Shown: in pieces, positions 56,182 to 64,000 of the stretch
Numbering within the stretch: position 1 is the first letter of the stretch
Layout of the letters: every line of letters starts with the position of its first letter
NCBI RefSeq assembly: GCF_026626665.1
Contig: NZ_JAPNKE010000002.1
Location: 2,791,204-2,855,203, forward strand
Direction: 5' to 3'
DNA length: 64,000 nt
Source of the DNA: Nannocystis pusilla
Lineage (GTDB): Bacteria; Myxococcota_A; Polyangia; Nannocystales; Nannocystaceae
Notes under the pieces: generated by a model
The model's database searches: none
Seen by the model: the letters and a program-made list of their open reading frames with translations, nothing else
What the model was told of the DNA's origin: nothing
Position numbers and translations under genes: made by a program

Positions 56182-57585
56182 TCAGCTCTGCGGCCGCTGG
56201 CGGCGGCGGCGGCGGCTGGCCTTGGCCGGTTCGTCTCCGTCCTCCGCACCCACGCCTTGCCCCTTGTCGCCCTCGCCCTCGCCCTGCGACGCCGCCTTGG
56301 CGGCCGCCTCGGCGCGCAGGTCCCCGATCGCCCGACCGGTGGCCTCGTCGACCTCGGCGTTCTCGGCCGCCAGCACCGTGCCCGGCTCGACCGTCGCCGC
56401 CGCGTCGTCTGGCGTCAGCAGGTGGCCCTCACCGCCGTAGAAGCGGCGGTTGACCCACAAGAACACCGGGCAGGCGATGAACAGCGACGAGTACGTGCCG
56501 ACGACGATGCCGATCATCAGCGCGAACGCGAAGTCCTTGATCGTGCCGGTGCCGAGGGCCCAGGTCGCCAGCACCACCAGCAGCGTCGTGCCGGAGGTGA
56601 GGATCGTGCGGCTCAGGGTCTCGTTCAGCGCGATGTCGGTGGTCTCCTCGATCGGCGTGTCGCGGCTCAGCGCCACGCGCTCGCGGATGCGGTCGAACAC
56701 GACGATCGTGTCGTTGATCGAGTAGCCGACGATCGTCAGCAGCGCGGCGATGGTCTGGAGGTTGAACTCCTTCCACGTCAGCGCGAACGCGCCGACCGTG
56801 ATGAACGCGTCGTGCGCGAGGGCGAGGATGCCGCCCGGCGCGAAGCGCAGGTCGAAGCGCAGCATCACGTAGAGGAAGATGAAGCCGAGCGCGTAGAGCA
56901 GCGACTTGACGCCGTCGGCCTTGAGCTGGCTGCCGACCTTGGCGCCGACGGTCTCGGAGGAGACGATCTCGGTGACCGTGCCCTGCCCCAGCGCCTGGTT
57001 CAGCTCGTCCTGGATCTTGACGCCCATGCCGACCAGGCTGAGCTCGACCGGGAACTCGTCCTGCTTGCCGGTGCCCTTGTCGACCTTGCCGACGCAGCCG
57101 GCCTTGGCGAGCAGCGCCTCGAGCTCGCTGTAGACCGGGGCCGACTCGAACACGAAGAACATCTTGCTCGCGCCCCCTTGATACGACATCGGGCGCTTGA
57201 GCTTGGCCTTGGGGTAGGCGTTGACGGCCTCCTCGCAGCCCTTGGCGGTGGCCATGTCGATCGAGGCCACGTCCTTGACGTGGACGATGATCTGGTTGTC
57301 CGCGTCGGGGACGGTGACTGCGGAGGCCCCCTCGAAGCCGGCGGCGTCGAGGGCCTCGCGGACGTCCTGGATCGGGACCTCCCGCGCGAGCTGCAGGCGG
57401 GCCGAGGAGCCGCCCGCGAAGTCGATGCCGAAGTTCAGCGCCGACCCACGCGAGCTGTAGTTGAAAACCATCGTCCCGATGCTGACGACGAGCAGCACGA
57501 ACGACAACGCGATGAAGTACTTCGCCGACTTGACGAAGGGGAACCGCGTGCCTGGCGGAATGAGCTCGAAGAACTTCTGCGCCAT
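56182..57585 (-). CDS. secF: Protein-export membrane protein SecF
   Basis: 467 residues from the ATG at 57585. Inner-membrane proton-driven partner of SecD that helps complete preprotein export. FGIDFAGGSSARLQL is the D1-type block; the membrane domain contains FDLRFAPGGILALAHDAFITVGAF, ALLTIVGYSINDTIVVFDRIRER and TSGTTLLVVLATWALG. Compared with E. coli SecF the periplasmic loop is extended, and the C-terminus carries an extra Gly/Glu/Arg-rich tail of about 90 residues. It follows secD by 12 bp. Confidence 0.96.
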   Translation of the reverse strand: MAQKFFELIPPGTRFPFVKSAKYFIALSFVLLVVSIGTMVFNYSSRGSALNFGIDFAGGSSARLQLAREVPIQDVREALDAAGFEGASAVTVPDADNQIIVHVKDVASIDMATAKGCEEAVNAYPKAKLKRPMSYQGGASKMFFVFESAPVYSELEALLAKAGCVGKVDKGTGKQDEFPVELSLVGMGVKIQDELNQALGQGTVTEIVSSETVGAKVGSQLKADGVKSLLYALGFIFLYVMLRFDLRFAPGGILALAHDAFITVGAFALTWKEFNLQTIAALLTIVGYSINDTIVVFDRIRERVALSRDTPIEETTDIALNETLSRTILTSGTTLLVVLATWALGTGTIKDFAFALMIGIVVGTYSSLFIACPVFLWVNRRFYGGEGHLLTPDDAAATVEPGTVLAAENAEVDEATGRAIGDLRAEAAAKAASQGEGEGDKGQGVGAEDGDEPAKASRRRRRQRPQS

Positions 57586-57596
57586 GGTGGTGTGCC

Positions 57597-59738
57597 TCAG
57601 ATGGACACGCGGTCGAAGCCGCGGCGGTTGGCCTGGAAGTCGAAGAAGAGGCGCGTGCAGAACACGGCGGTGAAGATCGAGGTGGCGATGCCGATCAGCA
57701 GGGTGATGGCGAAGCCGCGGATCGGGCCCGAGCCGTACTGCCACAGCACGACGCCGGCGATCGCCGTGGTGAGCTGCGAGTCGAGGATCGTGGTGAAGGC
57801 GCGGTCGTAGCCGGCCTCGATGGCGGCGCGGGCGGTGTAACCCTCGCGGATGAGCTCACGGATGCGCTCGTAGATGATGACGTTGGCGTCGACCGCCATG
57901 CCGAGCGTGAGGACGACGCCGGCGATGCCCGGCAGGGTCAGCGTCGCCTGGAAGAACGCCATCGCCGCCAGGATCAGCAGCACGTTGAGCACCAGGCCGA
58001 ACACGGCGATGAGGCCCGACACGCGGTAGTAGACCGCCATGAAGACGACGACGGCGCCGAGGCCGACGACGAAGGCCCAGAAGCCGCTCTCGACCGCGTC
58101 CTTGCCGAGGTCGGCGCCGACGCGGATCTCGAACTCCTTGACCAGGCGGGCCGGGAGGCTGCCCGACTTCAACACCTTGACCAGGTCGTTGGCGGTGTCG
58201 CGGACGCTCTGCCCGGGCGTCTCGCCGACGGTGATGCGCACGTTGCCGCCGGGGATCCGGTCGTTGAAGACGGGGTCGGACATGACCGCGTCGTCGAGCA
58301 TGATCGCCATGCGGCGGCCGATGTTGTCGCCCGACATCTGCTCGAAGCGGGTGGCGCCGAGGCGGTCGAGCTTGAGGTCGACGCCCGGGAGGCCGGTCTG
58401 CGGGTCGGGGCTGACGTTGGCCGCCAGGATGCTCTCGCCGGTGACCTCGGCGCGCGACTTGACGATGTACGTGCGCCACACGCGGGTCGGCTCGCCGCGG
58501 ATGACCACCGAGTCGGGCCCGTACGCGACCAGGTGCGAGGCCGGCAGGCGCCACTTGGCCGGCAGCTGGTTGAAGAAGTCCTCGAGCGTCTTGCGGTCCT
58601 TGGCGTAGAAGGCCCACACGTTCTCGACGTTGTGGCCCTTCGGGCTGCCGTAGTTGGACAGCTTGTTGACGCTGACGCCCATGCCCGGGCGGACCTGGCC
58701 GCCCTCGAGCAGCGCCTGGAAGTAGTTGCGCTGGCCCGGGCCGAACGGCAGCTCGTCGTCGACCATGCGCATCTCGAGCACGGCCGCGCGCTCGACCACC
58801 TTGAGCAGGCGGCGGAAGTCGGACGAGCCCTCGAGGATATTGTCGCGCGAGCGCTCGCTCAGCTTGACCTCGACGGTGTCGGGCGCGGCGGGCCGGCCCG
58901 GATCGTCGGGCAGGATCTCGAGCTCGACGCCGCTGCCGAGCCGCTCGTCGATGATCGTCTGCTCGATCATCTTGCCGGCGAACACCTGGCCCAGCAGGTC
59001 GCGCGCGACCTTGTCGGTCAGCGTGACGCGGAAGGCGCCCGGATCCTCGTCGCTGTCGGCGAGGATGACCTGGCTGGCGCCGCTCTGCAGCAGCAGCGGC
59101 CGCAGGCGGTCCTCGGTGTCCCGCCGCGCGGCCTTGATCTCGGTGGTGGTGTCCGACAGACCCGGCAGCTCGATCACGATCTGGCGGTTCTTCGGGTAGA
59201 TGTTGGGCTCGGCGATGCCCATCGCGTCGATGCGGCGGCGCACCGTCTCGAGCGCCTGCGCGACCGCGTGCGAGCGGTGCTCGCCGAGCCGCGCGTCGGA
59301 CATCTTGAGGTGGATGACGCCGGACGACTCGTCCTGGGTGTCGACGCGCTCCATGTCGGTCAGCGCGACGCCCATGACGTCGTCCTCGGCGGTGGCCACC
59401 TGCGCCGGGTCGGCGAACTTGATGTCGAGGCGGTCGATGCCCTGCCGCTCGATGTCGACGGCGACGCCCTTCTTCTCCTTGAAGCCGGCCTCGAGCTCGG
59501 CCGCGATCTGGTCGAGCTTGTTCTCGAGCGCCTCGTCGACGGCGACCGAGTACTCGAGGTGCAAGCCGCCCTGGAGGTCGAGGCCGAGCTTGAAGCGATT
59601 GTCGAAGGTGCTGGTGAGCCAGCCCGGCAGCTCTTTGTCGGTCCCGAGGATCTGGGCGATCGACGGCACCACCATCATGACCGCCGTGGAGATCATGAGG
59701 AGCAGCAGCAGGGCCTTGGTCTTGAGGAACTTACGCAT
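57597..59738 (-). CDS. secD: Protein translocase subunit SecD
   Basis: 713 residues. Membrane helix 1 (ALLLLLMISTAVMMVVPSIAQ), the D1 block FKLGLDLQGGLHLEYSV, periplasmic domains with VRRRIDAMGIAEPNIYPKNRQIVIELPG, and C-terminal membrane domain with LNVLLILAAMAFFQATLTLPGIAGVVLTLGMAVDANVIIYERIRE. All are standard SecD features, with a lengthened periplasmic insert (about 230-400). It lies between yajC and secF in the classical yajC-secD-secF order. Confidence 0.97.
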   Translation of the reverse strand: MRKFLKTKALLLLLMISTAVMMVVPSIAQILGTDKELPGWLTSTFDNRFKLGLDLQGGLHLEYSVAVDEALENKLDQIAAELEAGFKEKKGVAVDIERQGIDRLDIKFADPAQVATAEDDVMGVALTDMERVDTQDESSGVIHLKMSDARLGEHRSHAVAQALETVRRRIDAMGIAEPNIYPKNRQIVIELPGLSDTTTEIKAARRDTEDRLRPLLLQSGASQVILADSDEDPGAFRVTLTDKVARDLLGQVFAGKMIEQTIIDERLGSGVELEILPDDPGRPAAPDTVEVKLSERSRDNILEGSSDFRRLLKVVERAAVLEMRMVDDELPFGPGQRNYFQALLEGGQVRPGMGVSVNKLSNYGSPKGHNVENVWAFYAKDRKTLEDFFNQLPAKWRLPASHLVAYGPDSVVIRGEPTRVWRTYIVKSRAEVTGESILAANVSPDPQTGLPGVDLKLDRLGATRFEQMSGDNIGRRMAIMLDDAVMSDPVFNDRIPGGNVRITVGETPGQSVRDTANDLVKVLKSGSLPARLVKEFEIRVGADLGKDAVESGFWAFVVGLGAVVVFMAVYYRVSGLIAVFGLVLNVLLILAAMAFFQATLTLPGIAGVVLTLGMAVDANVIIYERIRELIREGYTARAAIEAGYDRAFTTILDSQLTTAIAGVVLWQYGSGPIRGFAITLLIGIATSIFTAVFCTRLFFDFQANRRGFDRVSI

Positions 59739-59768
59739 CGGTCCGCCTTGCTTCTTGCCGGGAATTCC

Positions 59769-60113
59769 TCACTTGGGGGCCGCGGCGGCGGCCTCGGGCT
59801 TGCTCGCAGCCGCCTCGGGATCGAAGCGGTCCCCGATCTCGGCGCGCAAGACCTTGAGCTTGACCCGCTCCGCGACCTCGACCATCGCGATCGGTCCGTC
59901 GATGCTGCTGATCCGGCCGATGATGCCGCCGGTGAGCCGCACGGTGTCGCCCGCGGCCAGCTTGTCGAGCCTCGCCTTGCGCTCCTTCTCTTGCTTGCCC
60001 ATCGGGCGGATCAAGATGAAGTAGATCGCCGCGAACATCAGAATCGGGACGATGAACCCGCTGAGCGGGTTCGAGGCGGCGGCGGGGGCCTGGGCGAGGA
60101 TGGTGGCGAGCAT
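59769..60113 (-). CDS. yajC: Preprotein translocase subunit YajC
   Basis: 114 residues from the ATG at 60113 (a GTG nine codons upstream is also possible). One membrane helix, FIVPILMFAAIYFILIRP, then KQEKERKARLDKLAAGDTVRLTGGIIGRI, the family signature, and an Ala/Glu/Pro tail. It is a partner of the SecDF complex. It begins the sec cluster here; tgt lies just upstream on the same strand. Confidence 0.93.
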   Translation of the reverse strand: MLATILAQAPAAASNPLSGFIVPILMFAAIYFILIRPMGKQEKERKARLDKLAAGDTVRLTGGIIGRISSIDGPIAMVEVAERVKLKVLRAEIGDRFDPEAAASKPEAAAAAPK

Positions 60114-60239
60114 GGCGATGGTCCGGACGGGAGTATCCACGGGGGCGCCTGCGTTCTGACGCCGCCAGGGGCGGCCGACGCGTGCAAAAACGCAGGCCGG
60201 TCACCGGTCGCAGGGGGGTACCAAAGAACCCCGGGCCTG

Positions 60240-61499
60240 TCACGCCGGTTCCGGCGCGGGGACGGCGGCGTCGGCGACCTCGTCGACGTTGCCCTCGCCC
60301 GCCGCGCCCTCGGCGTAAACGGTCGAAATGATGGACAAGAATTCGCTCTCAAGGGCCTCGAAGCGGCCCGAGCGCAAGGCGCGCCGGAGGGCGCCGACCC
60401 ATTGTTGATAGAAGTACAGGTTGTGGATCGTCGCCAGACGGCCGTACAGCGGCTCGTTCTGCTCGTGGAGGTGGCGCAGGTAGGCCCGGCTGTAGCGCGC
60501 GCAGCAGCGGCAGCGGCAGGCGGCGTCGACCGGGGCGTCGTCGTCGCGGAAGCGCGACTGGCGGATGTTCAGCCGGCCCGAGAACGTGAAGAACTGGCCG
60601 TTGCGGGCGTGGCGGGTCGGCATGACGCAGTCGAACATGTCGATGCCGGAGCGCACCGCGGCCAGCAGGTCGTGCGGGGTGCCGATGCCCATCACGTAGC
60701 GCGGGCGGTCCTGCGGCATCTCCGGGCCGACTGCGGCCATCGTGGCGTGCATCTCGGGGATCGGCTCGCCGACGCTGAGGCCGCCGAGCGCGAGGCCGTC
60801 GAACGGCAGGTCGGCCAGCGCCTTGAGGTGCTCGCGCCGCAGGGCCACGTTCGTGCCGCCCTGGACGATGCCGAAGCACAGCTGGCCGGGCTGCAGGATC
60901 TCCCCGCGGCGGCGCGCCGCCTCCTCGGCCCAGCGGGTGCTGCGGTCGACCGCCGCGCGGATCAGCGCGGGCTCCGCGTCGGCCGGCGGGCAGTGGTCGA
61001 GGATCATGCAGATGTCGGAGCCGAGCGCGGCCTGGGTGGCGAGCACGCTCTCGGGGGTCATGCGGTGGCGCGAGCCGTCGAAGTGGGTCTGATAGGAGAC
61101 CCCGGCGTCGTCGATCTTCTGCAGGCCGCGCAGGCTGAACACCTGGAAGCCGCCGCTGTCGGTGAGGATCGGCCGGTCCCACGCCATCATGCGGTGGAGG
61201 CCGCCGAGCGCGGCGACGCGGGCGGCGCCGGGGCGGTGGCCGAGGTGGTACGAGTTGCCGAGGATGATCTGCGCCCCGACCTCGCGCAGGTCGTCGGCGT
61301 CGAGGCCCTTGACCGCGCCGTAGGTGCCCACGGGCATGAAGCACGGCGTGTCGATCGGGCCGTGCGCCGTCCACAGCCGCCCGGCCCGCGCCGGCGAGCC
61401 CGGCGCCTGCGCCAGCACCTCGAAGGTGCCCGGCGGGCGCGGCTGCAGGCCGGATGTCTCACAGGACAGGTCGAGGCGCGGGTCGGCCCGGGTCGTCAT
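60240..61499 (-). CDS. tgt: Queuine tRNA-ribosyltransferase (Tgt)
   Basis: 419 residues from the ATG at 61499. Exchanges guanine-34 for preQ1 in tRNA with GUN anticodons. Core motifs: TPCFMPVGTYGAVKGL, ILTDSGGFQVFSL (active-site Asp), FGIVQGGTN, GIDMFDCVMPTRHARNG (second Asp), and the zinc site CRCRCC...SRAYLRHL. The N-terminus (DLSCETSG) is read through a dispersed repeat at 61454-61471. It is part of a conserved neighbourhood with yajC-secD-secF. Confidence 0.96.
   Translation of the reverse strand: MTTRADPRLDLSCETSGLQPRPPGTFEVLAQAPGSPARAGRLWTAHGPIDTPCFMPVGTYGAVKGLDADDLREVGAQIILGNSYHLGHRPGAARVAALGGLHRMMAWDRPILTDSGGFQVFSLRGLQKIDDAGVSYQTHFDGSRHRMTPESVLATQAALGSDICMILDHCPPADAEPALIRAAVDRSTRWAEEAARRRGEILQPGQLCFGIVQGGTNVALRREHLKALADLPFDGLALGGLSVGEPIPEMHATMAAVGPEMPQDRPRYVMGIGTPHDLLAAVRSGIDMFDCVMPTRHARNGQFFTFSGRLNIRQSRFRDDDAPVDAACRCRCCARYSRAYLRHLHEQNEPLYGRLATIHNLYFYQQWVGALRRALRSGRFEALESEFLSIISTVYAEGAAGEGNVDEVADAAVPAPEPA
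61454..61471. repeat. Repeat read as DLSCETSG in the Tgt N-terminus
   Basis: ATGTCTCACAGGACAGGT on the plus strand. Its minus-strand reading gives DLSCET, close to DLSQET/DLSQGT made by copies in two other genes. Confidence 0.65.
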
Positions 61500-61549
61500 C
61501 GTCGGCAAGGAATGCCACACCGGGATCGCCGCCGCAACGCCCGCCGCGC

Positions 61550-62482
61550 TCACGGCGGCGGGGCCGCGCGGCAGGCGTAGCCGACGCCCGGGCTGAAGCA
61601 GGCGCGGTCGTTCCAGCCGCCGAGCATGTAGAACATCTGGCCGCAGTTCTCGCGCGGGCAGGCCTCGTCGAGCGCGTCGACCGGCTCGCACATCGGGTCG
61701 CAGCTCGCCGAGTCCGGCTGTCCCATCGACCAGGCGGAGTAGTCGACCGGGCTGCCGTCGCTCCACTCCCACTGCGTCGGGTCGGCCTCGCAGCCGGTCC
61801 AGTGTGGGTCGGCGCGGCGCAGGCCGATCCAGAACGTGCCCAGCGGATCGCCGCCCTCGTACAGCGCCTCGACCTGCGCGCGCGCCCACAGGTCGTCGGC
61901 CTCGCCGTGGATGCTGAGCAGGTCGACGGTCCAGCCGAGCGCGGAGCAGGCCGCCCGCGCGGCCACCCAGTCGATCGCGTCGACCTTGCAGAACCAGTGC
62001 GGCGCCCCGTCGCGCTCGGCCAGGGCGCAGCCGTGGCACTCGTGGTTGACCGGCGAGAACTCGTCGACGATCTCGTCGCAGTCGTCGTCCTCGCCGTCGC
62101 ACACCTCGAGCGAGCCGGGGAAGCGCTCGGGGTCTTGGTCGTCGCAGTCGCCGCGCTCGGCCGAGGTCCCCGGCGGCTTGTCGCACGCGATCTGGGCCGG
62201 CTCCACGCCCCAGTCGTCGCCGTCCTGGTCGAGGTACCACTTGCCCGGCGGGGCCGTCGTCGGGCAGCCCTTCGAGCTCTCGTCGGTGTCGTCGTGGACG
62301 TCGCCGGTGGTGGCCGTCGTCGTGCTCGTGCCGGTGCCCTCGCCGGGGTCGTCGCCCTCGGTGCTCGCGCCCCCGCTCAGCGCCGGCGGCACGTCGACGA
62401 AGCAGCCCGCGGCCAGCGGCAGGGTCGGCGCGACTGCGAGGAGGAGCGTCCGCGTGACGCCGCCGTGGCGGGGGGACCACAT
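61550..62482 (-). CDS. MopE-type lipoprotein with C-type-lectin-like domain
   Basis: 310 residues from the ATG at 62482 (GTG at 62491 also possible). Lipobox PLAAGC; a Ser/Thr/Gly/Asp linker; a MopE-like metal-binding block (DQDGDDWG..., DCDDQDPERFPG..CDGEDDDCDEIVDE); then a C-type-lectin-like domain with FCKVDAIDWVAARAACSALG, TFWIGLR, WEWSDGSPVDYSAW and the final GWNDRACFSPGVGYAC. This module often binds sugars. Probably a surface adhesin- or capture-type protein, so far known mainly from myxobacterial genomes. Confidence 0.82.
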   Translation of the reverse strand: MWSPRHGGVTRTLLLAVAPTLPLAAGCFVDVPPALSGGASTEGDDPGEGTGTSTTTATTGDVHDDTDESSKGCPTTAPPGKWYLDQDGDDWGVEPAQIACDKPPGTSAERGDCDDQDPERFPGSLEVCDGEDDDCDEIVDEFSPVNHECHGCALAERDGAPHWFCKVDAIDWVAARAACSALGWTVDLLSIHGEADDLWARAQVEALYEGGDPLGTFWIGLRRADPHWTGCEADPTQWEWSDGSPVDYSAWSMGQPDSASCDPMCEPVDALDEACPRENCGQMFYMLGGWNDRACFSPGVGYACRAAPPP

Positions 62483-62547
62483 GCCGCCCACCCTACCACG
62501 CCGCGCCGGGCTTCACGTCACGCGGAGATTGCGGTTTCATCGCCGGC

Positions 62548-63549
62548 ATGTCCGCAGCTCCCGTGCTCGTGACCGGCGCAGCCGGCTTTATCGGTCATCA
62601 CGTCGTCCGCCTGCTGACCGAGCAGGGCCGCACGGTGCGGGCGGTGCTGCGCCCGGGCGAGGATCCGCGCAACCTCGCCGGCATCGACCCTGCCCTGCTC
62701 GAGCGCGTCGAGGGCGACGTCCTCGACGCGGCCCGCATGCGCGCGCTGGTCCGCGGCTGCGACGTCGTCTACCACCTGGCCGCCGTCTACCGCACCTGGG
62801 TACCTGACCCGAAGGTCATCTACGACGTCAACGTGACCGGCTCGGCCAACGTGCTCGCCGCCGCCGCCGAGGCCGGGGTGCGCAAGGTCGTGTACACCAG
62901 CTCGATCGCCGCCGTCGGCGTGCGCGAGGACGGCGTCCCCTCGGACGAGGCCACCCCGTTCAACCTGTGGGCCGGCAGCTTCGACTACGTGCGCTCGAAG
63001 TACCTCGGGCAGCAGGTCGCGCTGGCGTTCGCGCCGCTGGTCGACGTCACGGTCGTCGGCCCCGGCATGCCGCTCGGCCCCGGCGACGTCGGCCCCACCC
63101 CCACGGGCAAGACCCTCGTCGACGCGCTCAGCGGCCGGATCCGCGTGTGCTTCGCCGGCGGGCTCAACATCGTCGACGTCGAGGACGTCGCGCGCGGCCA
63201 CCTGCTCGCCGAGGCGCGCGGGGGCCGGGGCGCGTGCTACCTGCTGACCGGCCACAACCTCACGATCTTCGACCTCATCGCCGAGATGCGGCGCGTGCTC
63301 GGCATGCGCCACGCGATGTTCACCACCCCCGTCCCCCTCGCCAGAGCGGCCGGCTGGGCGCTCGAGCGGCTCGCCGACCGCGTCACCCACAAGGAGCCGC
63401 TCATCACCGCCGGCTCGGTCGCCTACGCCAGCCAGGCGCTGCACTTCGACAACCGCAAGGCCCGCGAGGAGCTCGGCTTCACCGTCCGCCCGCTCGACGA
63501 GACCCTGCGCCGCGCGGCCGAGTGGTTCGCCGCCAACGGCTATCTCTGA
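62548..63549 (+). CDS. NAD-dependent epimerase/dehydratase, HpnA-like
   Basis: 333 residues, short-chain dehydrogenase fold. The cofactor loop is TGAAGFIG; the catalytic Ser/Tyr/Lys set is VVYTSSIAAVG and FDYVRSKYLGQ. The C-terminal part (LAEMRRVLGMRHAMFTTPVPLARAAGWALE-like) resembles hopanoid-associated sugar epimerase HpnA and dihydroflavonol-reductase-type proteins. It is divergent from the lectin-like lipoprotein. Whether it modifies hopanoids, sugars or other lipids is not shown by context here. Confidence 0.82.
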   Translation: MSAAPVLVTGAAGFIGHHVVRLLTEQGRTVRAVLRPGEDPRNLAGIDPALLERVEGDVLDAARMRALVRGCDVVYHLAAVYRTWVPDPKVIYDVNVTGSANVLAAAAEAGVRKVVYTSSIAAVGVREDGVPSDEATPFNLWAGSFDYVRSKYLGQQVALAFAPLVDVTVVGPGMPLGPGDVGPTPTGKTLVDALSGRIRVCFAGGLNIVDVEDVARGHLLAEARGGRGACYLLTGHNLTIFDLIAEMRRVLGMRHAMFTTPVPLARAAGWALERLADRVTHKEPLITAGSVAYASQALHFDNRKAREELGFTVRPLDETLRRAAEWFAANGYL

Positions 63550-63551
63550 GG

Positions 63552-63611
63552 CCATGTCCCTCGGAGCATGCTCACAAGGACATGCTCCAGGGCGCATGTC
63601 CTGCCGGACAG
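63552..63611. repeat. Repeat cluster between convergent genes
   Basis: CCATGTCC-CTC-GGAGCATG, then GGACATGCTCC, GCGCATGTCC-TGCC-GGACAG, in the 63 bp between two stop codons. The last half-site ends 1-2 bases from the stop of the phosphorylase gene. Confidence 0.85.
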
Positions 63612-63612
63612 C

Positions 63613-64000
63613 CTACCAGCGCGGCGCGTAGGCCCGCTCGAGGTACTCGCCGAGCATGCGGTGCGCGTTGAAGTAGCTGGCCGCGAGGGCGATGCTGGCC
63701 CGCATGCGCTCGGCCCAGCGCTCGGGCGCGCCGAGGTACAGCGGCAGGATCTCCTCGTCGAGCACGCGGTACAGCTGGGCCGCGTCGGCGTCGTCGCTCG
63801 GGTGCCCGGGCGCGAGCACCCAGCCGGTCTGGCCCTCGACGTAGCCCTCGCACCACCAGCCGTCGCGCACGCTCAGGTTGGGCACGCCGTTGTGGGCCGC
63901 CTTCATGCCGCTGGTGCCCGAGGCCTCGAGCGGCGCCATCGGCGTGTTGAGCCACAGATCGACGCCGGCGGTGATGAGCCCGCCGAGCCGCATGTCGTAG
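63613..64000 (-). CDS. Alpha-glucan phosphorylase (partial, 5' part outside window)
   Basis: The C-terminal about 128 residues of a GT35-type alpha-glucan phosphorylase, of the shorter alpha-glucan family form. Diagnostic blocks: [39 protein letters not shown] (glucan- and PLP-region; the PLP lysine block SGMKA is included) and [13 protein letters not shown]. It releases glucose-1-phosphate from glycogen. The remainder lies beyond base 64000. The stop abuts a dispersed-repeat cluster. Confidence 0.88.
   Translation of the reverse strand, partial: YDMRLGGLITAGVDLWLNTPMAPLEASGTSGMKAAHNGVPNLSVRDGWWCEGYVEGQTGWVLAPGHPSDDADAAQLYRVLDEEILPLYLGAPERWAERMRASIALAASYFNAHRMLGEYLERAYAPRW

Overview
The window is 64 kb of very GC-rich bacterial chromosome. 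The gene content points to a myxobacterium (Myxococcota, probably Nannocystales/Polyangia): many signal-peptide and lipoprotein genes, MopE-like and C-type-lectin-like surface lipoproteins with Ser/Thr/Asp-rich linkers, DUF4175 and DUF2505 proteins, and a very large cyclase-ATPase-TPR protein. The taxonomic placement is inference from gene style, not from a marker gene.

Layout. 1-2707: a GldA/GldF/GldG-type ABC cassette (minus strand). 3-12.6 kb: scattered secreted enzymes and metabolism (LIC_10091-like lipoprotein, Leu/Glu-type dehydrogenase, M13 metallopeptidase, Rieske protein, HEAT-like protein, M28 glutaminyl-cyclase-like lipoprotein, Cys-repeat secreted protein). 12.7-15 kb: tRNA-Lys, tRNA-Glu and two paralogous lipoproteins. 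15.2-19.7 kb: a TrmH/SpoU methyltransferase, a zinc-ribbon protein joined in frame to an FAD amine-oxidase-like enzyme, and an outer-membrane-like protein. 19.7-22.4 kb: cystathionine beta-synthase and gamma-lyase/synthase (reverse transsulfuration) closed by a strong hairpin. 22.4-23.9 kb: two repeat arrays. 23-28.3 kb: envelope proteins (OmpA lipoprotein, small lipoprotein, beta-barrel, TM2/SHOCT cluster). 28.3-36.8 kb: peptidoglycan synthesis (PBP1A; an AsmA-like/GT51 fusion with a beta-barrel partner) and an ECF sigma/anti-sigma operon. 36.9-46.8 kb: DUF4175 protein, HEXXH lipoprotein with TPR-like tail, csrA, a PilT-like protein, aldehyde dehydrogenase, cardiolipin synthase. 47-57 kb: an ADCY10-like soluble adenylyl cyclase, surface lipoproteins, recJ. 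56-61.5 kb: secF-secD-yajC-tgt. The end holds a MopE/lectin lipoprotein, an NAD epimerase and the 3' part of an alpha-glucan phosphorylase.

Two window-wide observations matter. First, a family of short imperfect palindromes built from the arms TGTCC and GGACA (CTGTCC-N4-GGACAG, GGACATGTCC and variants) occurs at about 25 places. They lie just after stop codons, between genes and in frame inside genes, and some make up signal peptides, linkers or C-termini. The same unit is amplified into a 17-bp tandem array near 22.7-23.0 kb. It could be a selfish mini-repeat, an uptake-type sequence or a protein-binding site; the sequence alone cannot decide. Second, at least ten otherwise well-conserved genes need one extra base to stay in frame, often within short G or C runs. 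This looks like uncorrected long-read deletion error rather than true pseudogenes, so those genes are annotated across the break.
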